Assembly: GCA_038210985.1 (NCBI GenBank)
Contig: JBBQWB010000032.1
Coordinates: 1-29,738, forward strand
Reading direction: 5' to 3'
Length of the DNA: 29,738 nucleotides
From: JAQUGA01 sp038210985
GTDB taxonomy: Bacteria > Bacteroidota > Bacteroidia > Bacteroidales > WCHB1-69
Below the pieces are notes generated by a model. That model saw only the letters and a program-made list of their open reading frames with translations. It was not told the DNA's origin and ran no database searches. The position numbers were made by a program, and so were the translations under genes. This document shows positions 1-6,484 of this stretch, piece after piece. Position 1 is the stretch's first letter, and each line of letters starts with the position of its first letter.

Positions 1-768
1 ATTAAAATCTTCTTCCAATCGTTGGTACAATTGGTATGTAGCATCAACATCATCTAAAATGTCAAAATATCTATTAGCCCCTTTTTTATAAAGAGAATAT
101 AACTTTTTGTCCGTAGCTCCTCTGTCTTCAAGATACAATAAAAATAAAGAGCGTAGTATGATTTTATGAATAAAATTAATTTCAAGTCCTTGTTGTTCCA
201 GTTGTTGGGCTGTGTTTACTAAACTTTCTACCAAATATTTATCAACTCTACGTTGTAGGTTTATTTTATCACGGATAAATTGAGCCTCTTCCAACGTCCA
301 AACAATACCCGAATCAATTGCAATTCTTGAAAACAGCTTGTTGAGTTCTTCAAGTTGTTTTCTGTCTGAAAAATTATAACTTTCTATTTCAACACTTTGA
401 AGTTCTTTTTGGTAATCAAAATTTTCTTGGGTTTTAATGGGTGGAGTTTCAGAACAATTGTAGATACGAATTTCAGTATCGGAATAAACATATAGGAACA
501 ATACTTTTTTGTAATTCCATATTTTTCTGTGGGTATCGGCAATTGCTTGTAATATTTCTGCATCAAAAGTTTTTACCTTTTTCAAAAACACGGCAGGAAA
601 ACTATTCCCGTTTTCGTCTGTATTGAAATAAACAGAATCAACTTCGAATTTTTGTTCCTTAAGTTGATTTAGAATAATAGACTCGCTTTCTAAGAGGTTT
701 TCACTCCTAGAATTTGCTGATTTAGCTCTATCTAAGCCAATTAGCTCTATTACTTCTTGTCCTGTCAT
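1..768 (-). CDS. Putative type IIG restriction-modification enzyme (Eco57I-like), N-terminal part
   Basis: A frame without stops runs from an ATG at 768 to the window edge, giving the first 256 residues of a longer protein. The segment IHKIILRSLFLLYLEDRGA (about residues 202-220) resembles the helical stretch with LEDRG that precedes the methyltransferase domain in Eco57I-type and related N6-adenine methylase/nuclease fusions. The segment around HRKIWNYKKVLFLYVYSDTE (about residues 100-119) resembles their N-terminal region ahead of it. The catalytic methylase motif (NPPY) would lie beyond the window, so the assignment is by family resemblance only. The ATG is chosen because a -7 box lies about 35 bases upstream and an in-frame ATG is absent further up. 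It lies 3' of the tRNA-Ala gene on the same strand. It could instead be another N6-methylase type such as a BREX PglX relative. Confidence 0.6.
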   Translation of the reverse strand, partial: MTGQEVIELIGLDRAKSANSRSENLLESESIILNQLKEQKFEVDSVYFNTDENGNSFPAVFLKKVKTFDAEILQAIADTHRKIWNYKKVLFLYVYSDTEIRIYNCSETPPIKTQENFDYQKELQSVEIESYNFSDRKQLEELNKLFSRIAIDSGIVWTLEEAQFIRDKINLQRRVDKYLVESLVNTAQQLEQQGLEINFIHKIILRSLFLLYLEDRGATDKKLYSLYKKGANRYFDILDDVDATYQLYQRLEEDFN

Positions 769-802
769 CTGTTTATCTGCAAAATACAAGTTTGTCAATA
801 CA

Positions 803-810
803 CAAAGGTA
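803..810 (-). promoter_or_regulatory. Putative -7 box for the restriction-modification gene
   Basis: TACCTTTG on the minus strand fits the Bacteroidota -7 consensus TAnnTTTG exactly and sits about 35 bases before the ATG at 768. No convincing -33 TTTG at the usual spacing was found. Confidence 0.4.
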
Positions 811-1178
811 CTTCTTTTTACGAAATTTTAAAGATATTTCAAAGGTTAAATTTCAATAGTTTTATCAATCTGGCTGTTTTTTTTGGTGTCGAGCATTGGC
901 GAAAAATGAGTTCTTTTGTTCTTTTGAGCGTTCGCTCTTATGGCAGGAAAAGCCAAATGTGCCATTTGCGGTTCGGCTTTCTACATTGACGAATACGTTT
1001 TATACATACACCTTTTTAAAATTTCAAGTAACACATTAACGCCAAAATACTGTTGGCTTTGTTTACCTTATATCTAATATTGAATGCTTCTTTATTTTTC
1101 AAAATTATAACTTTTCCCCTAATGTTCAGAAAATATTGCAAAAAGATGCTAAGAAATAATTATTCTTTGTGTAAATAC
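811..1178. other. Intergenic stretch without a supported gene
   Basis: I see no convincing gene here. The piece contains two short inverted repeats: GAGCG-TT-CGCTC at 926-937, and CAAATG/CATTTG at 954-968. The short open frames in it have no family resemblance and no promoter. It separates the restriction-modification gene from the tRNA terminator and may be part of an island boundary, which is inference. Confidence 0.4.
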
Positions 1179-1219
1179 AAAAAAAAGAGTTGAATTAATA
1201 AACCTCAACTCTTTTTTTT
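1179..1219 (-). terminator. Intrinsic terminator of the tRNA-Ala gene
   Basis: A perfect 15-bp stem (1179-1193 with 1205-1219) has GAGTTGA/TCAACTC at its core, eight A before it and eight T after it, and an 11-base loop. It starts five bases beyond the tRNA 3' end and has the U tract needed on the minus strand. It is symmetrical enough to work in both directions. Confidence 0.8.
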
Positions 1220-1223
1220 CAAG

Positions 1224-1389
1224 TGGAGCATATCGGAATCGAATCCCGCCCATTGCAAAACTCTTTCAGAATTTAAGCAATGGCGAGGATCCTCGAAAAT
1301 TTACGAACCGTTAGAAACGGTTCGAATTTTCGGGACCGATGACCTCTTGACTGCCAGTCAAACGCTCTAGCCAACTGAGCTAATGCCCC
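1224..1389 (-). tRNA. tRNA-Ala(GGC) with a 92-nt insertion in the T arm
   Basis: Read on the minus strand, 1389-1336 is tRNA positions 1-53 and 1243-1224 is positions 54-73. The acceptor GGGGCAT pairs with ATGCTCC, including the G3:U70 wobble that is the alanine identity element. The D stem is GCTC/GAGC, the anticodon stem is TTTGA/TCAAG with loop CTGGCAG (anticodon GGC at 1355-1353), the variable loop is AGGTC, the T stem is ATCGG/CCGAT and the T loop is TTCGATT. The discriminator is A73 and CCA is not encoded. Without the insert the tRNA would be a normal 74 nt. The insert at 1335-1244 lies between G53 and T54, or one base later because T is shared. The gene has a plausible promoter and a terminator of its own. 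Known bacterial tRNA introns are group I or II introns, mostly in the anticodon loop, and far longer. Whether this RNA is processed, tolerated or dead cannot be told from sequence. Confidence 0.85.
1244..1335 (-). other. 92-nt intervening sequence made of two 46-nt hairpins
   Basis: Hairpin 1 (1335-1290) begins TCCCG, has a 20-bp stem with a 3-base TCT loop and only small bulges (TA and A on the 3' side), and ends GGA. Hairpin 2 (1289-1244) begins TCCTCG, has about 12 bp with single-base bulges and a 20-base loop, and ends CGGGA. They abut with no spare bases and both are 46 nt long. The junction is a 12-base palindrome, CGAGGATCCTCG. The outer ends TCCCG and CGGGA are also complementary, so the whole could fold as a multi-branched stem continuing the T stem. 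It is too short for a group I or II intron and has no open frame. It may be a MITE or REP-like insertion, or an intervening sequence removed by a nuclease; both are inference. Confidence 0.75.
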
Positions 1390-1401
1390 ATACTTCGAAA
1401 G

Positions 1402-1432
1402 CAAAAAATAAGAAAAAAATTGTTTTAAACAA
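1402..1432 (-). promoter_or_regulatory. Putative promoter of the tRNA-Ala gene
   Basis: On the minus strand TTG (1432-1430) is followed after 19 bases by TATTTTTTG (1410-1402), close to the TTTG / TAnnTTTG pattern but with one extra T in the -7 box. Transcription would start a few bases before the mature 5' end at 1389. Confidence 0.4.
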
Positions 1433-1437
1433 TTTTT
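1415..1437. promoter_or_regulatory. Perfect 23-bp palindrome between tRNA-Ala and thpR
   Basis: AAAAATTGTTT (1415-1425) and AAACAATTTTT (1427-1437) are exact reverse complements around T1426. The palindrome covers the TTG (-33) positions of both putative divergent promoters. It could be a shared operator, or simply the back-to-back arrangement of two AT-rich -33 regions. Confidence 0.4.
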
Positions 1438-1449
1438 AAATTATATTTA
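1420..1449 (+). promoter_or_regulatory. Putative promoter of thpR
   Basis: TTG at 1420-1422 is followed after 19 bases by TATATTTA at 1442-1449, one base from TAnnTTTG. The ATG is only nine bases beyond the box, so the transcript would be leaderless or nearly so. Confidence 0.3.
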
Positions 1450-1457
1450 CGAAAAAA

Positions 1458-2012
1458 ATGAAACTCTTTTTAGCCTGTAAAATTGAACCATCCGAACAGT
1501 ATCTGGCTGTATTTAGTGATTTAAAGCATTTGTTGCGACATGATAAAATCTCTTGGGCTGAACCGAATAATGCTCACTTAACACTAAAGTTTTTTGGAGA
1601 GACTCCCGATTATCGAGCTGAAAAAATTAATAAACAACTTTTAAAAGCTTCGCAAAAGTTGTCTCCATTTTCATTTGCTATTCATAAAATTGGTGCTTTT
1701 GGAAGTACATATCAGCCAAAAATAATATGGTTTGGAGTAGATGAAGAAAATATATTTAAACAAGTTCATCAAATAATTTTTGAGGACTTATGTAAAATTG
1801 GGTATTATCCTGATGCGGGTAATTTTGTTCCTCATTTAACGATTGCTCGAATAAGTAAAACATCCGATAAGAAATGGTTTTGGAAATGCATCGAAAAATA
1901 TCAAACAGATTTTATTCAAAAAGTGGTGGTAAACGAATTGTTTCTGTTTGAAAGCAATTTAACCAACGAAAATCCAACTTATAGGATTATAGAAAAGTAT
2001 CCCTTAACTTAA
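1458..2012 (+). CDS. thpR: RNA 2',3'-cyclic phosphodiesterase / 2'-5' RNA ligase family (ThpR)
   Basis: A 184-residue cytoplasmic member of the 2H phosphoesterase superfamily. The two signature HxTx motifs are present at the expected spacing: HLTL at His40 (followed by KFFGE) and HLTI at His126 (preceded by FVP). The length fits the family (about 175-190). Characterised members hydrolyse 2',3'-cyclic phosphate RNA ends, and the E. coli enzyme was found as an activity that joins tRNA half-molecules through a reversible 2'-5' bond; its cellular role is unsettled. The gene is divergent from the interrupted tRNA-Ala gene, with 68 bases between them. ThpR is widespread, so the neighbourhood may be chance. 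The ATG is the first in frame and is preceded by an A-run and not by a Shine-Dalgarno sequence. Confidence 0.9.
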   Translation: MKLFLACKIEPSEQYLAVFSDLKHLLRHDKISWAEPNNAHLTLKFFGETPDYRAEKINKQLLKASQKLSPFSFAIHKIGAFGSTYQPKIIWFGVDEENIFKQVHQIIFEDLCKIGYYPDAGNFVPHLTIARISKTSDKKWFWKCIEKYQTDFIQKVVVNELFLFESNLTNENPTYRIIEKYPLT

Positions 2013-2259
2013 TTAGACCTTGCAAGAAAACTCAGTGTTTGATAAGAAAGCGTCAAATTCGAGGCTTTCGCAGCAACGAATTTAGCGAGTTCCGAATTAG
2101 ATTTTGTACGTTTTAATTTGCTTTCACCCTTGAGGACTGGGGCAAAAAAAGAAGTGAAAACCAACAAAATCTTGGTCGGAATGACCTGAATTCGTTGCAA
2201 GTATAACAGCTTGTCCGACTTTTGGCGGAAAGAAGTTGGCGTTTTCTTACAGACACTAA
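2013..2259. repeat. Repeat-like spacer downstream of thpR
   Basis: The part from about 2139 to 2259 resembles 10233-10336: a block of GGGGCAAAAAAAGA, then CAACAAAA, then TCGGAATGAC, then TTRTCCGACTTT-like sequence and finally an ACAG(C)CACTAATTA end, in the same order and orientation. A 63-codon minus-strand frame in this piece (2009-2200) has no recognisable family and I treat it as part of the repeat. The origin of the element is unknown. Confidence 0.45.
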
Positions 2260-2898
2260 TTACATAAACGGATAATTATTTAATATCACCCTAGTCAGAA
2301 GGATTAATCCAAAAACAATTAATAAAATTCCAACAATTCGATTTAGGATAAACATAATTCGATTGGATAAAAATGATTTTATTTTTCCAGAAATAAAGCA
2401 TTTTAAAATATCGGTTGATAAAACGGTTGCAATGGTTCCGATAAAGAAAATGATATAATTGTTTAACGACTCAGATCTAGCATTCAGGGTTACTGCAATG
2501 GTGAGCCAAAAAATCCAAACAAATGGATTTGCAAAGTTGAGTACAAACCCTTTTAAAATATAAATAGCTGGATGTGTGTTTTTTATAGGAATATTAATAT
2601 CCTTTGGATTATGAATAATAACTTTTTTTAAAAACGTGTATATCCCAAACGAAATAAGAACAATGCTCCCAATTAACCCAAAAAGTAATTGAAATTTTAG
2701 GCTATTAGCAATTTGAGTAACTCCAAGCGACGTAAGAAATATCAGCATAATGTCGCTTATTGTAATGCCAACTGCAAACTGAAATCCGGCATACATTCCT
2801 CGAGTAATGCTAGTTTGAATTAATGTAAAGAAAGCTGGACCTACCATAAATGCTAAGGTAAAACCTAAAATGATGCCTTCTATTAATGCATTAATCAT
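2260..2898 (-). CDS. LysE/RhtB-family amino-acid exporter
   Basis: A 212-residue inner-membrane protein with about six hydrophobic segments. The N-terminus (EGIILGFTLAFMVGPAFFTL) carries the conserved GP of the LysE superfamily, followed by a polar stretch (QTSITRGMYAGFQFAVGI) and a second helix, as is typical. Family members export amino acids or related small molecules in exchange for protons; the substrate cannot be read from sequence. It begins six bases after the stop of the GH3-type gene, so both are almost surely one transcript, which suggests that its substrate may be related to the GH3 product (inference). The length is normal for the family. Confidence 0.88.
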   Translation of the reverse strand: MINALIEGIILGFTLAFMVGPAFFTLIQTSITRGMYAGFQFAVGITISDIMLIFLTSLGVTQIANSLKFQLLFGLIGSIVLISFGIYTFLKKVIIHNPKDINIPIKNTHPAIYILKGFVLNFANPFVWIFWLTIAVTLNARSESLNNYIIFFIGTIATVLSTDILKCFISGKIKSFLSNRIMFILNRIVGILLIVFGLILLTRVILNNYPFM

Positions 2899-2904
2899 AG
2901 TTTG

Positions 2905-4464
2905 TTATTGTTTTTTATGTGAGGCAACAAATTCTTGCCAATCTATGCATTTTTCTCCTTTTAAAACTCTAGGAAACTTAACTTGTCCGCCTTCTTTGCC
3001 ATGTTTTTTCAACCAATCGTAAAAAACATGTAAAGGTAAAACTTCTGCAGTTACCTCTTTTACAGCTTCTAGTCGCTCAACTCTGTAATCATCGTTGAGC
3101 ATTTTTAAGTATCCGTCAATTTTTTCGGCAACAATTTTATTGTCAATTTCCGAATCGGTTCCAATATACCACTTGTGACCAAACATCGATCCACATGGAC
3201 GCTTATACCCTACCACCGAAAATTCGCGAACACTAATTTTCATTTCATCTTCAAACAATTTTATAGCTTGAGTCATGTTTTCAACACTCATGTGTTCGCC
3301 ACAAAGGTTTAAAAATTGTTTTGTTCTACCGGTTATAACAATTTCGTTGTATGTTTTTGAAGTAAATTTAATGGTGTCGCCAATTAAGTATCTCCATGCA
3401 CCTGCACAGGTAGAAATCAATAAGGCATATTCTTCACCTTCAACTACTTGGTCAATGGTTAAGGTGTTTGCCGAACGTTTAATGTTGTAATCTTCGTCAA
3501 AATTTTCATTGTTAAAAGGCACAAATTCGTAAAAGATATTGTTGTCAATTACCAATTCCATTGAATTAGAATTTGGGCGACTTTGGTAAGCTAAAAAGCC
3601 TTCCGAAGCCAAATAAGTTTCCAAATAAGTCAATGGTTTTCCTATTAGTTTTTCAAAACTTCCTTTATATGGCGAAAAAGCAACGCCTCCATGCACAAAA
3701 ATTGATAAGTTAGGCCATAAATCGTGGATATTATTTAAGTTGTAGCGTTCAATTATTTTTTCTAACAATATTTGAAACCAAGCAGGAACGCCAATTATAA
3801 CGCCAATATCCCATTTAGGAGCATTTTTAATTATTTCTTCAAGTTTTGTTTGCCAATCGCGTTCGCGCGAAATGCGAATGCCAGGTTTGTAAAAATGTTG
3901 AAACCAAAAAGGTAAATTTCCAGTTGTTATTCCCGATAAATCTCCTGCAAAATAAGTTCCATTGTATTGTAAATGGGTACTTCCTCCAAGCATTAAGGTT
4001 GGCTTTTCGTAAAACTCGGGAGGGAAATTGTAATTTACTAATGACAGCAACTGTCGAACACTTACTCGTTTTATTGCCGAAATCATATCTGTAGTTACGG
4101 GAATATATTTACTCGATGCTTCGGAAGTACCAGAACTTAATGCAAAATATTTGACTTTTCCGGGCCAACAAACATAACTTTCGCCATTTAGCGATCGATA
4201 CCACCATTCTTGATAAATAGAGTTGTAGTCGTAAATGGGTACGTTTTCTTTAAAATCTCGAATTAGTGTTTTGCTATCAATTATTTTCTCAAAATCATAT
4301 TTTTCTCCAAATGCGGTATCCGAAGCCTTTTTTAAGAGCTTTTTCAATTCCTTCTCTTGAATTTTTCCAGGTTTCCTTTTACGAACTCTTCTTTTGATAA
4401 TCTCATTCGGAAAATTGCTTCTTAACGCAATTCCTCTTTTTATTATTGAACCAACTATAGGCAT
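2905..4464 (-). CDS. GH3-family acyl-adenylating enzyme
   Basis: A 519-residue homologue of the plant GH3 auxin-responsive family, which adenylates a carboxylic acid and joins it to an amino acid. The adenylation motifs are visible: ALSSGTSEASSKYIPVT (about residues 109-125), YLASEGFLAYQ (about 284-294) and GRTKQFLNLCGEHMSVENM (about 378-396). The protein has no signal peptide and should be cytosolic. Bacterial GH3 proteins are common in Bacteroidota but their substrates are mostly unknown. It is the first gene of a two-gene unit with the LysE-type exporter. The ATG at 4464 follows a good -7 box. Family assignment is firm; substrate is unknown. Confidence 0.9.
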   Translation of the reverse strand: MPIVGSIIKRGIALRSNFPNEIIKRRVRKRKPGKIQEKELKKLLKKASDTAFGEKYDFEKIIDSKTLIRDFKENVPIYDYNSIYQEWWYRSLNGESYVCWPGKVKYFALSSGTSEASSKYIPVTTDMISAIKRVSVRQLLSLVNYNFPPEFYEKPTLMLGGSTHLQYNGTYFAGDLSGITTGNLPFWFQHFYKPGIRISRERDWQTKLEEIIKNAPKWDIGVIIGVPAWFQILLEKIIERYNLNNIHDLWPNLSIFVHGGVAFSPYKGSFEKLIGKPLTYLETYLASEGFLAYQSRPNSNSMELVIDNNIFYEFVPFNNENFDEDYNIKRSANTLTIDQVVEGEEYALLISTCAGAWRYLIGDTIKFTSKTYNEIVITGRTKQFLNLCGEHMSVENMTQAIKLFEDEMKISVREFSVVGYKRPCGSMFGHKWYIGTDSEIDNKIVAEKIDGYLKMLNDDYRVERLEAVKEVTAEVLPLHVFYDWLKKHGKEGGQVKFPRVLKGEKCIDWQEFVASHKKQ

Positions 4465-4483
4465 AACTTGATTTTGTTTTTTG

Positions 4484-4491
4484 CAAATTTA
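4484..4491 (-). promoter_or_regulatory. Putative -7 box of the GH3-lysE unit
   Basis: TAAATTTG on the minus strand is a perfect TAnnTTTG, ending 20 bases before the GH3 ATG. A -33 element at normal spacing is not clear. Confidence 0.4.
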
Positions 4492-4681
4492 CAAAATTAT
4501 GTTGTTGATTGTTTTTAGTTTACAATGAAGTTGCACAAAGCATTAATTTTAAATATTATTTTGCTTTTAAAATCTTCAAATAATCAGGAATTTAGGGTTC
4601 TAATAAAAGAAATATCCTGAAGATAATTAAAATTTATTTTTTTAACTTTCAAAATTGTATAATTAATTTAAACAATAGTAT

Positions 4682-4689
4682 TATATTTG
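4682..4689 (+). promoter_or_regulatory. Putative -7 box of the phosphatase/nuclease-family gene
   Basis: TATATTTG matches TAnnTTTG and lies 25 bases before the ATG at 4715. A TTG occurs 24 bases upstream (4655-4657), somewhat too far for an ideal -33 element. Confidence 0.4.
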
Positions 4690-4714
4690 TAAAGAATAAG
4701 TAAATAACAAGAAA

Positions 4715-5836
4715 ATGAAAACAAAATATCTGAAAATGGTTCTATATTTTTTTATTGGAATAATTTCCTTAGTTTTAATTTATTTTGCCTTTGTTATTTC
4801 GTATTCATATTTTACGGATTATAAACCTCAACTTAAGGAAGATTTAGAAATAAAGAAAAAGTCTAACTTGCCCGAAATAGTTGATAATCAAGATGAGTTT
4901 TCAATTTTAATATGGAATATTGGTTATTGTGGTTTGGGAAGTGCCGATGATTTTTTCTACGATGGTGGCAAAAACACTATGCCAACAACCGAAAACTATC
5001 AAAAAAACCTGAATGGTATTTATTCAGTTTTGGAGCAAAATAAATATGTTGACTTTATTTTACTTCAGGAAATTGATAAAGATGCTAAACGTTCGTTTCA
5101 TCAAGATGAATTAGATTTATTTACGATTTTGTTAGATAATCATTATTGTAGTTTTGCAAAAACGTACGATGTGAGATATGTTCCTGTTCCTTTGTTAAAA
5201 CCTATGGGAAGGGTTGTTTCGGGGATGACTACACTCTCAAACAGAAAGCCATACAAAGCCATACGAAATGCTTTTGATGTCAATTTTACATGGTGGAAGC
5301 GGATTTTTATGCTAGATCGCTGTTTTATTGCATCTCATTTTAAAATAGGGGATAAGGAATTGGTAATTATTAATATTCATAATTCGGCTTTTGATACAGA
5401 AAATAAATTAAAACCAGTTGAATTAAAAACTATTAAAGATTATGCAACAAGTGAATTTGGAAAAGGAAATTATGTTGTTATAGGTGGCGATTGGAATCAA
5501 AATCCTCCTAATTTTAAACCAAATAAGTACGACAAATCGTGGAACATTATTTCCATCGATGAGCCTATTCCCACGGATATGTTTTCAGCCGATTGGACGT
5601 GGGTTTATCCAGCCAATGAACCAACTCAGAGATTTGTGGATATGCCATTTGAAAAAGGGAAAACCAAAACTACCATTATTGATGCTTTTGTTTTATCTCC
5701 AAATATTGAAAGTTTATCGCTACGAGTTTTGGTAAATGATTTTTCATCATCCGATCACAATCCATTGCTAATGAATTTTAAATTTAAAACCGATAGCCTT
5801 GCATTGGAAGTTTTAGGCGACACAATTATAAAGTAA
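4715..5836 (+). CDS. Membrane-anchored endonuclease/exonuclease/phosphatase family protein
   Basis: A 373-residue protein with one hydrophobic segment near the N-terminus (about residues 9-29) and the rest predicted outside the cytoplasm or anchored at the membrane. All hallmarks of the metal-dependent EEP fold are present in order: ILIWNIGYCGLG, FILLQEID (the catalytic Glu), VVIGGDWNQNPP (the GDxN-type motif), an Asp in IIDAFVLSP and the SDHNPLLM motif near the end. The fold hydrolyses phosphodiester or phosphomonoester bonds in DNA, RNA, inositol phosphates or phospholipids; the substrate is not evident. It is a single-gene unit with its own -7 box and a shared terminator downstream. Confidence 0.85.
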   Translation: MKTKYLKMVLYFFIGIISLVLIYFAFVISYSYFTDYKPQLKEDLEIKKKSNLPEIVDNQDEFSILIWNIGYCGLGSADDFFYDGGKNTMPTTENYQKNLNGIYSVLEQNKYVDFILLQEIDKDAKRSFHQDELDLFTILLDNHYCSFAKTYDVRYVPVPLLKPMGRVVSGMTTLSNRKPYKAIRNAFDVNFTWWKRIFMLDRCFIASHFKIGDKELVIINIHNSAFDTENKLKPVELKTIKDYATSEFGKGNYVVIGGDWNQNPPNFKPNKYDKSWNIISIDEPIPTDMFSADWTWVYPANEPTQRFVDMPFEKGKTKTTIIDAFVLSPNIESLSLRVLVNDFSSSDHNPLLMNFKFKTDSLALEVLGDTIIK

Positions 5837-5861
5837 TAGAATCAAAATTTCGATAAAAAGA

Positions 5862-5895
5862 GAATAAAAAAAACCGACTAAAGCCGGTTTTTTTT
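5862..5895. terminator. Bidirectional terminator between the EEP gene and the ferredoxin oxidoreductase operon
   Basis: AACCGAC at 5872-5878 and GCCGGTT at 5883-5889 form a 7-bp stem with one A-C mismatch and a TAAA loop, flanked by an A-run on the left and a T-run on the right. It lies in a convergent gap and can serve both strands. Confidence 0.7.
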
Positions 5896-5900
5896 ATTTG

Positions 5901-6452
5901 TTATAAAACGTGATAAGGTTTTACTATCTGTTTTCCAATTTCAACGGCTTTAATATTTTCGGGTATTAATCCGTGGTGACGTTTAGGAAGCGATTTTTGT
6001 AAGCCTTTCTCAATAAACTCTTCACTCACAATTGGTTTAATTTTCAAAAACCCGCCTAAAACAATCATATTAAATAATTTTGAAATACCTATTTTTGAAG
6101 CTTTATCTGTGGCTTCAATTTGGTAAACATTAATATCCTTACGAAGAGGGTGGCGAGTAATTCCATTTGGGTCGTATATTAAAAGACCACCTTTTTTAAC
6201 GGAGCTTTCAAATTTATCCATCGATTGTTGGTTCAGTACAATAGCTGTGTCGTATTCGTTTAGGGTAGGTGAGCTAATTCTGCTATCGCTAATAATAACA
6301 GTAACATTTGATGTGCCACCTCTCATTTCTGGTCCGTACGAAGGCATCCAGCTAACTTCTTTGTCTTGCATTATACCAGAATAAGCTAAGATTTTTCCCA
6401 TTGAAAGAACACCTTGTCCACCAAAACCAGCAATAATTATTTCTTCTGTCAT
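5901..6452 (-). CDS. 2-oxoacid:ferredoxin oxidoreductase, gamma subunit
   Basis: 183 residues beginning EEIIIAGFGGQGVLSMGKIL, the classic GxGGQGV start of the gamma (PFOR-gamma) domain. The motif SYGPEMRGGTSN (about residues 38-49) is also family-typical. The subunit helps form the CoA-binding and electron-transfer assembly with the alpha and beta subunits. It is the last gene of a four-gene minus-strand operon, 32 bases after the beta subunit. Length is normal for a stand-alone gamma subunit. Confidence 0.9.
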   Translation of the reverse strand: MTEEIIIAGFGGQGVLSMGKILAYSGIMQDKEVSWMPSYGPEMRGGTSNVTVIISDSRISSPTLNEYDTAIVLNQQSMDKFESSVKKGGLLIYDPNGITRHPLRKDINVYQIEATDKASKIGISKLFNMIVLGGFLKIKPIVSEEFIEKGLQKSLPKRHHGLIPENIKAVEIGKQIVKPYHVL

Positions 6453-6484
6453 GATTTTAAATTTTTAAATTAACGTATTAAATA

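Noticed and set aside
792..989. 65-codon plus-strand frame
   Set aside because: It overlaps the promoter of the restriction-modification gene, has no family resemblance and runs through short inverted repeats.
1224..1389. Reading the interrupted tRNA as a tmRNA or as a group I/II intron
   Set aside because: There is no tag reading frame or tmRNA-type 5' end, and a 92-nt insert is far too short for a group I or II ribozyme core. No bulge-helix-bulge motif of the archaeal type is seen at the borders.
2009..2200. 63-codon minus-strand frame after thpR
   Set aside because: It overlaps the thpR stop and coincides with repeat-like sequence also seen near 10.3 kb. There is no promoter or recognisable protein.
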